A stretch of DNA of 64,000 bases from Aricia agestis (GCF_905147365.1 NC_056428.1:22102001-22166000); one strand, 5' to 3'. Numbered from the stretch's first letter, positions 22,365 to 33,264 are shown. Program-made: numbers and translations. Notes: generated by a model not told the origin, from the sequence alone.

Positions 22365-23005
22365 GGTTCCGTACCCAAAACCTTTTTGAAGTGAAAACTT
22401 CTTTAGTGGCGTTGAGCACTTTTGTGGGATGGGTAAAAACTGTGAAACTCGCGTCAGATTCTCGTGCTGATCGAAAAACCGTAAGACGGTTGGAGAGTAG
22501 TGTTGTAACATCGAAATCGATTAATCGAACAATCGATTGTATTTTTTTCTATTGTCGATATTTTTTAATCGATTGTAAGGGTCTCGATTAATTAAAAAGT
22601 CGTTTTTTTTAATCGATTTTCGTAAAAAATGGGTGAAAAATCTAATCGATTGTAAGGTTTTCGATTACCTAATTAAAAAAATCGTTTTTTTAAAAAACGT
22701 TTTTCATAAAAAATGGGTTTAAAAAAATTGTAAGGGTTTCGATTAATTAAAAAAATCGTTTTTTTTTTTAAATTGATTTTCATAAAAAATGGGTTAAAAA
22801 TTTAATCGATTGTAAGGGTTTGGATTAATTAAAAAAAAAAAGATTTTTTTTAAACAATGCACAACGTTAATAATCAAGTTTTCACTTCTGCCGGCACTCC
22901 CGGAGTGCAACCCGTCTTTTTTTTAACTATTTTTGTTCTATAACGGTACGGAACCCTCTTGCGCACCTTCAGTCCTACTCGTACTTAGCCGATTTTTTAT
23001 TTACA
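22365..23005 (+). mobile_element. AGGGTTCC-type repeat with internal ATCGATT tandem array
   Basis: Starts AGGGTTCCGTACCC and ends near TATAACGGTACGGAACCC...ACTTAGCCGAT, the terminal words of a widespread insect repeat also seen at 36.1, 50.6 and 60.4-62.2 kb. Its middle is replaced by about four ~85-bp units (22,540-22,860) with AATCGATTGTAAGGG and GATTAATTAAAAA. A GAAGTGAAAACTT / AAGTTTTCACTTC pair brackets the array and may mark a nested insertion. Confidence 0.55.
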
Positions 23006-23023
23006 TAGACTTCCGATCTGTAA

Positions 23024-23980
23024 TATTGAATTTTACAGAAACCGTACATTTTCCCATAAAAAATAGCTATACGTAAATATTGCCGTAAAAATGTTCGTGA
23101 GATAAACCCTTTCTAATATTTATCCCGTTTTTCCCACATTTTCCTGATTTTCTTCAGTCGTATTAGGTTAGCGTTATAATATATAGCTTTATTCGATAAA
23201 TGAGCAATCTAACACTGAAATAAGTTTTTAAATCGGACCTGTAGTTCCTGAGATTAGCGCGTTCAAGCAAACATACTCTTCAGGTTTATAATATTAAAGT
23301 ATAGATTTTTTTTTAATTATCGCTTGACAAATTCGAGTCTCGATCTAAAAAGTACCAATAACAGGGTCATAATAGGCTCATAATCATGGGACGATGCACG
23401 GTATAATATGGTAGTGATGATGATGATGATGAATGTAATTTGCATATTAGCATAGGCTTTCCGTTCTTAAAACAACGCCGAAACTCCCAAACTTGTATCT
23501 ATAAAGAATCAGGAGTTCTCTCAGCACCTTCCGAACCACGGTATACCAGGTATACCTCGGTGCAAAATCTTACTTGTTGGTAGCATATGCTTAGAATACT
23601 TCTCACGAAACCGAAATCACCACATGTTTTCCTATAAATTTTGAGGAGCTCCCTCGATTACTTTGGATCCTTCATCAGATCACCACTTTTGTGAATATAA
23701 TACCAAATTGAGATGATGATGATGATAGATAAGAAAATTCGTTAACAAACGGTGGGGTAATCGTTGAACAAAAAAAAACGAACATAACACCTCCCCCATT
23801 TTGAAAGTCGGTTAAAATTGTAGCCTATGTGTTATTCTGATGCTATATTATTGTGAAGTTTCATTAAAATCTGTTCAGTAGTTTTTGCGTTAAAGAGTAA
23901 CAAACATCCATACATCCAAACCAGCGACCACATAGCCTCCAAACAAACTTTCGCCTTCATAATATTAGTAGGAAGTAGGA
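23024..23980 (-). mobile_element. Helitron family B, minus-strand copy
   Basis: 5' end on the minus strand TCCTACTTCCTACTAATATT after A. Carries the TCA module (23,400-23,815) and ends near the AAACCGTACATTTTCCC phrase; the hairpin and CTAG are missing, so the 3' end is truncated. Confidence 0.7.
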
Positions 23981-24077
23981 TGTAAGGGTTCCACGAAGCG
24001 AAAAATTTTTACGAAAATTATTTCAATTTTCATCATTTTTTTTTTATGTAAAATGAGGACGATAGTTCAAAAAGTGT

Positions 24078-24378
24078 TTACGTGGGAGAGCCATGCTTCG
24101 GCACGAATGGGCCGGCTCAACCGAAGAAATACCACGTTCTCACAGAAAACCGGCGTGAAACAGCGCTTACGCTGTGTTTCGCCGAGTGAGTGAGTTTACC
24201 GGAGGCCCAATCCCCTCCCCTGTTCCCTTCCCATCCCTACCCTCCCCTATTACCCTATTCCCTCTTAAAAGGCCGGTAACGCACCTGCAGCTCTTCTGAT
24301 GCTGCGAGTGTCCATGGGCGACGGAAGTTGCTTTCCATCAGGTGACCCGTTTGCTCGTTTGCCCCCTTATTTCATTAA
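24078..24378 (-). repeat. Dispersed repeat family D1, copy 3
   Basis: Reverse-complement copy of the family at 18,068, including ACACTCGCAGCATCAGAAGA on the minus strand. Confidence 0.8.
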
Positions 24379-24479
24379 AAAAAAATCGTTAGTTAACATT
24401 TGTCTAATTTGTTGGAAAATTAAGTTTAAGTTAAATTTCCAACGGGAGCAAATTCTTTAAAGTGTTCGGAATATTCCGA

Positions 24480-24660
24480 AAACCGCGAAAGGTCTAATTC
24501 CGGACCGCGAAATATTGTAAATATTAATTAAAAAAAATTAAAACTTATGGTGTATTTACACCATAAATTTTTAAAATTATTAAATTTTTAAATTAATATT
24601 TACAATATTTCGCGGTCCAAAATTCGACCTTTCGCGGTCCGCAAACGGACCGCGGTCCGC
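24480..24660. repeat. Palindromic element with GGACCGCGAAATATTG arms
   Basis: Perfect 28-bp arms at 24,502-24,529 and 24,591-24,618 around an AT-rich centre. The GCGGACCGCGGTCCG-type words nearby resemble those in the hAT-derived elements at 51.4 and 55.8 kb, suggesting a related MITE. Confidence 0.6.
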
Positions 24661-24944
24661 CTGTTGCCTGCCGCTGACTTAGACGATAAAACAAATACAT
24701 TTTTTAAGTCGAGTAAAATAAAAAATAAATACTACATTTTTTAACTGATAGTTGTTAAATACCTAATAGAAAACTAATTACCTATTAAAATCTGTATAAC
24801 CATTTTGTAAAAATCAAAATTTTCTGAAACGAGATGGTTTCCGATAACAGGCATAAATCATAATATTCATCCTACAGCACACATACATACTACATAGTAA
24901 TTTCAATGTCCATTACTATTACTGAATTCTGATGAATATAATTT

Positions 24945-25071
24945 GACATTAACATATACTTTCCGTTCTTAAAACAACGCTGAAACCCCCAAACTTGTAT
25001 CTATAAGGAATCAGTTCCGTCAGCACCTTCTCAACCATGGTATACCAAGGTATACCATGGTTGAGAAGGCG

Positions 25072-25112
<41 letters not shown>
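24945..25112. repeat. Module fragment, 21-bp-arm palindrome and TA run
   Basis: A piece of the TCA-module (minus orientation) leads into a perfect palindrome with arms 25,026-25,046 and 25,049-25,069 (CCTTCTCAACCATGG...), followed by a TA microsatellite at about 25,075-25,112. Confidence 0.75.
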
Positions 25113-25115
<3 letters not shown>

Positions 25116-25194
25116 CGCACATATATATATTTATATTTCGCTTATATATATATTTCGCTTGCGCACGGGGTGGCAACGTCGCGCGCGTCAAATT

Positions 25195-25357
25195 ACCGGT
25201 TTATTTTCAATACCAAAACCGAAATTAAAGAAAAACCGGTATTCTGCGTTTACCGGTTTTTACCGGTAAAATGCAGGTTGCATTTTACCGAAATCGATTT
25301 CGGTTTAGGGTCAATGATCGAAACCGGTTTTGTTCTGCAACCGGTTTCCGAGCCCTG
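25195..25357 (-). mobile_element. hAT-type terminal fragment
   Basis: Read on the minus strand from 25,357: CAGGGCTCGGAAACCGG, a typical hAT terminus, followed by several ACCGGT words that look like subterminal binding repeats. The other terminus was not found. It is inserted in a LINE whose coding sequence continues directly to its right. Confidence 0.65.
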
Positions 25358-25680
25358 GTTAGCCGTATTTAAAAATATATAAACTTCCTACCTTTCCGTG
25401 TTTGTACATATACGAAGTAGCATTATTTGTGCGATCAAACCTACATTTGTTTGAGCGTTTCAACACAAAAAGACTAGCCGACAAATTATGTTGCGTTGAA
25501 TCAAAAACCACCCTAATTAGAAAAAATGTTTTTGGTATGACAACTAAAATATACAATAAACTACCGCAGAGTCTTAGAGAAATAGACAGCATTCAAAGAT
25601 TTAAAAATGAATTAAAAAAGTATTTGGTTGATAAATGTTTCTATACTATCGAAGATCTCTTTCGTGAATGTAAATTTTAA
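25358..25680 (+). pseudogene. CR1/jockey-like LINE reverse transcriptase C-terminus
   Basis: Frame reading YKLPTFPCLYIYEVALFVRS, then TTLIRKNVFGMTTKIYNKLP and QSLREIDSIQRFKNELKKYL up to a TAA at 25,678. The LP..LR...I..FK..LK.YL signature is the C-terminal tail of CR1/Daphne-like insect non-LTR elements. Only the end of ORF2 is present; the catalytic domain is missing because a hAT-type fragment abuts at the left. Confidence 0.75.
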
Positions 25681-26072
25681 ACATAACATGTATCTAATTT
25701 ATTGCCGACTCGTTATAAATTTAAAAATTAATTTACTATTGTTATAATAATATTATTCTAAATGAATAACGAATATGTTTTAAATATTTTTATGGAGAAA
25801 TTACTACCTATTTGCACTGACGTTTTAATTTCATAATGATATTTTTATACATAATAGTTTAGAATAATATTAATGAATTCATTTTACTACATTATATTAA
25901 TTATTGTTGACTGTATAATTCTTTTATGACCTGTTTTAGACTGTAATAATTCTCTATAGTTAATTTTGCATGCCCACAAAGGCCTATGTGTTGAACCTAA
26001 TATCAAATATAAGACCTAAATTATTGTAACACACTTACGCAAAAGTAAATGAATTTGAATTTGAATTTGAAA
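25681..26072 (+). mobile_element. 3' untranslated end of the CR1-like LINE
   Basis: AT-rich tail after the stop codon ending in a GAATTT repeat (26,048-26,071). Microsatellite-like 3' ends without poly(A) are usual in this clade. Confidence 0.65.
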
Positions 26073-26278
26073 ATATAGCCTATAGCCTTCCTCGATAAAT
26101 GGGCTATCTAACACTGAAAGAATTTTTCAAATCGGATGTCGGTAGAAATATAGCCTAGTAACTACTTCATAAAATGGCACTTTATTTGAATTTTTATCGG
26201 TCGCAATCGCTTGCGGAAAAATCGGAACGTTACCATGACAGCAATACGCGACGAGAGGCGAAGATGCTGATAAAGTGC

Positions 26279-26400
26279 GACAAGGCTTTATATGAACGTG
26301 GGCGGGGGCGCTGCCGGTAAAGGAGAACTGTCAAAACTGACGTTTCTGTATGATGGCAGCGTTAGTTCCTTTTTTCGCCACGTTCATTTAAAGCCTTGTC
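26279..26400. mobile_element. 122-bp MITE, copy 2
   Basis: Same ends and length as 10,590-10,711: GACAAGGCTTTATATGAACG at the left and CATTTAAAGCCTTGTC at the right. Confidence 0.7.
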
Positions 26401-26514
26401 CAACTGTAGATATAACGGTCATCAAATGCAGCGCTACCTGGCGCGACGCCATTCCATTCTCTATCTTCATCCGTGCGCGTCGAATCTCAGTGTGAACTGA
26501 CCTTACTAAAGAGG

Positions 26515-26921
26515 GCCACAAAAATTAATATATATATTCAACATAGTTAAACGAAAATCATCTCAGAAAATAGTTGAAAGAAAATAATAGTTGATAGATG
26601 AATCATAGTTAAAAGAAAATTAGTTCAACTCAACTCTAACTCATTTACTCTATAAACTCTTATTACTCATTTAAACAAACACTATTTACTGTTTATATCA
26701 TAATATTTATTTCAACACACACTTTCTCTACACTAAAGTCAATTTAAGAACATGTCATAATATTTTAAATCACAGAAAAATAAACTTATAAAAAGCGTTT
26801 TAACCACACTCGTTCCCCAGGAAATAGTGGTAAACTAGTCCTTTCACAAATTGAGGTGGCCTATAATACCTATTCATTACTTTGAACAATAGTAACTACT
26901 CATACACCAATAACATTTCGA
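26515..26921. other. No recognisable feature
   Basis: AT-rich sequence with repeated ATAGTTGA/ATAGTTAA words near 26,540-26,620; nothing else. Confidence 0.4.
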
Positions 26922-27233
26922 TCTTATATATAAACTTCTCGTGTCACAATGTTAGATGGCGTACTCCTCCGAAACGGCTTTACTGATTTTAACCAAATTT
27001 TATAATATGCATATTCAGTGGGTCTGAGAATCGGCTACTGGGTACTTTTTATATTTAATTGTGCATTTGTTGAATAAATAATAGTAAATTATTACAACTC
27101 GAGACTGACGGCGACCATTGTTTGTGCGACGGGATAGCGATGGACGTTGTCATGGTGACATACTTATTTAGTCACTTCAATAATACGGCCAAAATACTTT
27201 ATATGGCAAAGAAACGTTTGCCGGGACAGCTAG
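26922..27233 (+). mobile_element. Non-autonomous Helitron, family D (312 bp)
   Basis: Starts TCTTATATATAAACTTCTCG after A and ends TTTGCCGGGACAG-CTAG before T. A 5' part of another copy lies on the minus strand at 49,108-49,346 and a similar 3' end at 38,206. Non-coding. Confidence 0.8.
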
Positions 27234-28063
27234 TATAATATAAACTCAATAACTGATATAATATAACGCAACGCAACTACTTACATCAAAATCTCAATAT
27301 AATCCCATACAACTCACACACCTCTCTCTTATTATTGATAACGCGAACTATTCTCTCAGATATTTTTAAACCTCTATGCAGCCTCACCCTATAATATACC
27401 TATATTAACAATAATTTATTTATTACGCTATTAAATAAATATTACTCAAATTCTTACCTTTAACTCACAATAATAACAATTAATCTCAAACTAAAAAATC
27501 TTAGATATAATCTCATCATCACACAAATTACAATATAATCTCCATAACTACTCTTTTTCTTATTATATTTCGTCCCTTCCACCATAAACACATACGAATC
27601 TCCTTTAATGATATAAATTTAGTTTATCGCTTCTTAATTAATTTCTCAAAATGCATTTTCATATACATAATATATCTTACATGGGCCATTGTAAAATTTT
27701 AAGCAGCTAAGCTAGTCCCGGAGCTTGTTTTTTTTTTAAATTACAATTATATACACATCATCGGAAATAATACATTTAACATATAATACATCACATTAAT
27801 AAACACTGGTTAGTAAAATGAGGACAAAGTATTGATATTTCTAGTTTTTAACCGACTTCCAAAAAGGAGGAGGTTATATGTTCGGCTGTGGAGTTTTTTT
27901 TTAAAGAAACATTGTGGTAGTTTCTGGTAACAGAGTGGTTTTCCATACAAATTTTATATGTCCCTTGTCTGACTCTACTACAAACGTATTAAAATAATGT
28001 AATTTCTACTATGAGAACCCACTTTAAATCAATTAAACTATGAACAGATTATAGTTAATATTA
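27234..28063. other. AT-rich, one module fragment
   Basis: A fragment of the TCA module (AACCGACTTCCAAAAAGGAG) lies near 27,850-27,905. The rest is unrecognised. Confidence 0.4.
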
Positions 28064-28439
28064 CAAAATATTAGGGGTGGGCCGAAATTCGTTTTACATT
28101 CGGTTTAACCGAACTTCGGCAGCTTGAACCGAACTTCGTCATTCGGCCGAATTTCGGTTAAAATGCCGAACATTCGGCACTAAATATCTTATTAAAAATT
28201 AATGAAAAAACATATCTGTAGTAACAGTGAAATAAAACAAGTCTGAATATGTACTCATTCATAGTCATTTATTTTAAGTAGAAATAGTAATCATACGTAA
28301 TAACCAAAAAAAAACTTAAGTTGGTCTTTTTAACTACTAGTCTAAAAATCTTTGGTTACTTAAACAAAACACAAAACTAAACGACTCTTCTTACTAACCA
28401 AACCAGCCTTAGAAATCATTAAAGTATGTACTTTTCTTA

Positions 28440-28935
28440 GGGGCGATTTCACCAAAGAAATGGAACGCGTTCAATGCACACTGAACCGGTTCATAACGTA
28501 TAAACGCGATTATAACATCAAATTGCATTTCACCAACATAAACTGAACGCGTTCACAGCAAATCCGAGTTTTATCTTCTGAACGCCCGAAGTCCGGAGTT
28601 TAACGTCATAAACCCGTTCAAGCCCTGTCATGGCGGACCGCGGAACGAAAAACATATTATGACAAAAAAATGTCAAGATTTTTGGTTTGGTTGGTTATTT
28701 TATATATTGTTTCTTGCTATTTTGTAGTTAAATTAACATGAAAATGCTTTAATATGATGAAAACATGTAAAATAATCGCGTGACGTCACGTAAACTTAGA
28801 TTTAATAATAGCGATCAAAAGAAGTTTGTGAAATCCATTCGAAACAAAACGAGATTTACGTCGCAGCATGAACGCGTTCAATGGGAACTAAGTTTTATAA
28901 AACGAAGTTTTATGTGTGTTTGGTGAAATCCCACC
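28440..28935. mobile_element. PIF/Harbinger-like MITE inside the hAT
   Basis: Inverted ends GGGGCGATTTCACCAAA (left) and GGTGGGATTTCACCAAA (right, reverse strand), flanked by TTA on both sides (28,437-28,439 and 28,936-28,938), a 3-bp TWA duplication. 496 bp, non-coding. The ends resemble those of the MITE at 17,409-17,763. Confidence 0.8.
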
Positions 28936-29487
28936 TTAATAATTATTAGAAATCTTACTTAATTAAAAATACTAAACAAATCTTTACAAGATCTGTAATG
29001 AAAATAAGGTTCATTCGTAAATTGAATTAAAAAAAAAGAATACTTCTTAATGTACACGGTACACCAATTATTAGGTACATTTTTCATTTTGGCAACATTT
29101 AGGAATAATTTATTATTTAATATTGTGGACTATTATTAAACGGTATTTCTTTCTAATATAGACTAGTTAGTAAAAAAAAAGACAGCTATTCATATTTGAA
29201 ATTAACCAGAGGCAGGTTATGGTGCAAAAACACTAAAGACTCGGCCTTTTCTGGCAAAAGCCTGTTTCGTTTTTGTTCATACACATTTCCTGCCTCTGAG
29301 AAAAGTCGCTCTGAATATACAGAGCTTCCAGGAGACGACAAAAATATCCGAGCTAGATAACTCATGTTAGGGAACTTGTCTTTATTCTTAGCCCACCAGC
29401 CATATGGACAGAGATCTTTTGGCAGCAGATCATCAGCGAGATACCTGTCAAGTTCGAATGCAATTGGACTTTTGGTTTCTTCTACTA

Positions 29488-30783
29488 CGAGGGCTGCTAT
29501 TTATGTATCCGGAATTAAAAAAAGAAACAAACATATATAATTTAATATGGTTTTATTGCTTTTCAAAATATTCGCCGCGATGATCGACACACTTTTGCAT
29601 ACGCTGGAACCAATTTTCATAGCACTTTTTCCATTCTGATTGAGGTATCTCCAAAACGTGCATTTTGAACGCATCAACAGCCTCTTCGCGGCTCGAAAAA
29701 CGTTGACCACGTAATTTGTTCTTCGCGTATGGAAATAAAAAGAAATCGTTAGGTGCCAAATCAGGGCTGTACGGCGGATGACCAGTCAATTCGATCTTTT
29801 GACCCTCCAAAAACTGAGTTGTTTCAGCTGAGGTGTGACAGCTAGCATTGTCGTGATGTAATATGATTCTGCGTTGTCGGTTGTCCTTTCTTATTTCTTC
29901 AAAGACTTCTGGTAAACAAATGGTCGTATACCATTGAGAATTAACCGTTTTACGATTCTCTAATGGCACTGTAGCCACATGTCCATTAATTCCAAAAAAA
30001 CAGGCGACCATTTGCTTCAAAGTACTTTTTGCACGAGTAACTTTTGTTGGTTTCGGCTCATCTTGGAACACCCACACCGTTGGCTGTTGTTTAGTTTCGG
30101 GGTCATATGCATAGATCCAAGATTCATCACCTGTGTAGATATTATAAACGGCTTTTGACGTACCACGGTTGTATTTTTTTATCATTTTTTTGCACCAATC
30201 GACACGAGCCCGTTTTTGATCGATTGTCAAGTTGTGCGGAATCCAACGCGAACATATTTTTTTTACAGCCAAATGTTCGTGTAATATCTTATGTATGCTC
30301 GTCATACTTATGCCTAAGGACGCCTCTATCTCGCGATATGTAACATGACGATCACGCATTATTAGTTCCCGCACAGCATCTATATTTTGTGGGACAACAG
30401 CTGTTTTTGGGCGACCTTCTTTATTTTCATCCGTGAGCATAGACCGCCCACGATTAAACTCACTGTACCAGTGATAAACAGTGGTTTTTGATGGTGCTTC
30501 ATCTCCAAAAGTTGCGGTGAGTTGAATAAAGCACTGTTGTTGATTTAGCCCACGCCGAAAATCGTAGTAAATCATTGCACGAAAATGTTCACGCGTTAAA
30601 TCCATGGCAAATGAAGACACGCAATTTTCAAAATGACGCCACAATGGAAAAATAATTGACAGTCACATGAAACAAAATGTATTCTTCAACCAAAGAGTTC
30701 TATTTTCAAATGTTGTAATTACTTTTTAAATATTGTTCTTGTACACTTGTGGCCAGTTCCGGATACATAAATAGCAGCCCTCG
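29488..30783 (-). mobile_element. Intact-looking mariner inserted in the hAT gene
   Basis: 1296 bp with perfect 27-bp inverted termini at 29,488-29,514 and 30,757-30,783 (starting CGAGGGCTGCTATTTATG) and TA duplications at 29,486-29,487 and 30,784-30,785. It lies within the transposase exon of the hAT and has the same transcription direction. Perfect termini and an open transposase suggest a young copy. Confidence 0.95.
29553..30605 (-). CDS. Mariner transposase (DD34D), apparently intact
   Basis: A 350-codon open frame from the Met of MDLTREHFRAMIYYDF; an upstream Met 13 codons earlier is less likely because 350 residues is the normal mariner size and matches the dead copy at 1.7 kb. Two helix-turn-helix regions: residues about 5-55 and 88-115, which bind the terminal repeats. 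WIPHNL at 121-126. Catalytic triad Asp160 (YTGDESW), Asp252 (HHDNASCH) and Asp287 (SPDLAPNDF), with 34 residues between the last two. By family knowledge it cuts and rejoins DNA at TA sites in the nucleus. No stop or frameshift is seen; whether it is expressed cannot be judged. Confidence 0.95.
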   Translation of the reverse strand: MDLTREHFRAMIYYDFRRGLNQQQCFIQLTATFGDEAPSKTTVYHWYSEFNRGRSMLTDENKEGRPKTAVVPQNIDAVRELIMRDRHVTYREIEASLGISMTSIHKILHEHLAVKKICSRWIPHNLTIDQKRARVDWCKKMIKKYNRGTSKAVYNIYTGDESWIYAYDPETKQQPTVWVFQDEPKPTKVTRAKSTLKQMVACFFGINGHVATVPLENRKTVNSQWYTTICLPEVFEEIRKDNRQRRIILHHDNASCHTSAETTQFLEGQKIELTGHPPYSPDLAPNDFFLFPYAKNKLRGQRFSSREEAVDAFKMHVLEIPQSEWKKCYENWFQRMQKCVDHRGEYFEKQ

Positions 30784-32865
30784 TATGTTTGGTAACTTTG
30801 CAGCTGCCAGTTCATCGTAGCAGTTCCAGAACATTTTGTGTATACTTTCGTTAATGGAGCTTTTCGTTAACGACCTTGAGGGATTCTGCACTGGCTGGAC
30901 GACTTCTTCTTCATCACTGCTTGAATTTACAAATTCCTCGCTTCTTCTTACGAATTCCGCAAGGAACTTACGTCGTATAATTGGTGCATTATCTTGGGCA
31001 AAATATTGCTTAAATCATTTTGTAGCGCGGGTCCAACAATGTTGCAAGATTGTAATAACTGTGATCTTCAATCCCCCGAAAACGTCGATCCAGCTCTTCT
31101 TTTAGCGAAACACGCATTACTTTGACATTAGGACACGCTGCTTGAACTTCGTTCTTGGTCAAATATCTAGTAAGAGTTGTAAAGTCTGGTATTACCTCTG
31201 ATATGCAGGAGTAGGAAGAGCTGATCTTTTTTGTAATTTCCTCAAAAGGTTGAAGTAAGGCCAGACATTCCTTCAGAAGATCCCATTGTCTTTCTGTCAA
31301 ATTTTGAAAAGTTATTGTGCCACTGTTGTCCGATATATATACGAGTAATGAGATCGCTCTCTTCTGCTCCAGTAACCTGTCAGCGATATAAAATGTACTG
31401 CTCCACCGGGTGCTCACGTCTTGAATAAGTTTGTGCTTAGGTACATTGAGCTCAGTCTGTATCAGCTGCAATTTTTCTTGAGCCGGTTTGGAGTGATTAT
31501 AGTGAGTCACAATACGGCGACCTGCCGCTATGGCTTCGTTGACAGTTTCCTGAGCTTCCAAAGCACCGTGAATTGCTAGTTGCAAAGTATGAATGAAGCA
31601 AGTTTTTCCCACAACAGGACTGTCATTTACGGCTTTTACAATATTACGGCCGTTGTCTGTGACAATAACATGAATTTTGTTAGAGATATTCCATGACTCC
31701 GCTATTTCTTCTAGGACACACTGGATATTATGCGCCGTATGTTGGTCTAAAAAGAATTTTATTTGCAGCACCCTATGTTGCAGTACAAAATTGCTGTCAA
31801 GCCAATGAGCGGTAAAACTTAAAAAACACAGCATATTATTTATGCAAGTCCGTATGTCGCTTGTGATTGTAATATTTTTAGCTGCAGATAGCTGGTCAAA
31901 AATCATTTTTTTTCAACTGATCATACATTTCAACCAGTACAGTTTCAGTGATGTATTTTCGGCTGGGAATCTGGTATTTAGGTTTTAAGACAGCTATCAA
32001 CCGATTAAATCCAGCATCTTCTACAACAGACGTCGGTTGATTGTCCACTGCGATCATTTCTGCTATTGCTCTGTGTATTAGCTTCGCCCTTGGGTCATCT
32101 ATTTTCCACTTACTTTCGAATGAGCCTTCAATAGATGCCTGACGTAAAGATAACTCCATCGGCACGGGTACCTTTTCAGTAGTCTTCGATGTTGAAGCAC
32201 TAACGGAAAGCAGTATTGGATTAGGCGAGTGAACCGGATGTTGTAATTGAGAAAATTGTCTATCATGCTTCACACGAATGTGGTTAGTGAGAGCAGATGT
32301 AGATGCTTTACGGTCAATACCACCACGAGATATCAACGCACCACATATGACACATTTCACTTTGTTTTGGTCGTCTGTTTCTTTATAAAAGGTCCAAACA
32401 CTTGATTTTTTTCTTCCAGTCATCTTCAAAACAAAGTAACAAACAAATAATTATAAAATAACGTAAAACAAGTAATTTTATTTACGTAATGTAAACAATA
32501 GCACGTGACAAGCTGATGACGTCTTTACATTTATGACTAGCTCGCTAATGGCCACGCGGGGAAGCGTGGAGTGCGAGCGGGACACAACTAGCGATATTTG
32601 CAGCGAGTACGTAAACAAGTTACAACACGAAAAAGCGCGCGACTTTAAACCGAAGTTCGGCCGAATTTTTCATTTTTACCGAATGTTCGGCCGAAGTTCG
32701 TATTCGGTTCAAACCACATTCGGCCCATCACTACAAAATATGCTTTAAAATCGGCAAGTATTATAATTCTAATTAATGATTATTTTCTAAAATTTTCTAA
32801 GCGTATGGTGTGAAACGACTGTATTGCTATGTTACCAATTACCATGTAATTCACAACACATAATT

Positions 32866-33264
32866 ATTATTTTTAACAAAAAATTAAAACCGACTTCCAA
32901 GGTAAAAACAATATTAACATCCATATTATATGAACTAAAAATTATTAAATAATTTTTCCTACCTAAGAGTGCCCTTTTCCGAATTCGGCTAAAAATCAAC
33001 TATTTCTGTACTCAATCTTTATCATTTTGAAGTCGGTACCAGATATAGCTGAATCTTCACTCTGTCAGAATAATTGAAACTTTTGGAACTGGCACCGACT
33101 TCAAAATTATGAAGATTGAGTACAGAAATAGTTGATTTTTAGCCGAATTCGGAAAAAGGCACTATTAGATAGGAAAAATTATTTAATACTTTTTAGTTCA
33201 TATAATATCGATATTATTATTGTTTTTACCTTGGAAGTCGGTTTTAATTTTTGTTCAAAATAAT
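32866..33264. mobile_element. Foldback element, copy 2 (uninterrupted)
   Basis: 399 bp; arms with ACTTCCAAGGTAAAAACAAT and CCGAATTCGGCTAAA mirrored as in the 8.4-kb copy, but without the 107-bp insert, so it serves as the empty-site control. Confidence 0.8.

Larger units (their letters stand above)
29186..32429 (-). pseudogene. hAT transposase pseudogene (BED finger, ZBED-like)
   Basis: Three frame segments plus a C-terminal part. 32,429-31,896: BED-type zinc finger with CVIC and HIRVKH. 31,906-31,010: catalytic core with TSD, VIVTDNGRNIVKAV (an expected catalytic Asp), CFIHTLQLAI and a long helical region. About 31,000-30,786: acidic linker to AAAKLPN. Then a mariner insertion, and 29,485-29,186: WWAKNKDKFP, SSVYSERLFSEAG and KRNRLLPEKAESLVFLHHNL, the hAT dimerisation block with the expected catalytic Glu, ending in TAG. 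Defects: a frameshift at a T8 run near 31,905, a second near 31,010, and the mariner. Excising the mariner with one TA keeps the local frame (codon ATA followed by GTA). Confidence 0.92.
28072..32733 (-). mobile_element. Complete-ended hAT transposon with two nested insertions
   Basis: The 8-mer CAAAATAT occurs at 28,064-28,071 and again at 32,734-32,741, the 8-bp target duplication expected for hAT. Termini are TAGGGGTGGGCCGAA (left) and TAGTGATGGGCCGAA (right, reverse strand), with many subterminal TTCGGCCGAA/CGAAGTTCGG words. Total 4662 bp; removing the mariner (1298 bp with TA) and the MITE (499 bp with TTA) leaves about 2.9 kb, normal for an autonomous hAT. The transposase gene is on the minus strand and is broken. 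Confidence 0.93.

Noticed and set aside
24949..25269. Open frames full of alternating Ile and Tyr on both strands
   Set aside because: They read through a TA microsatellite; the same applies to 54,994-55,275, 55,035-55,250 and 55,535-56,005.
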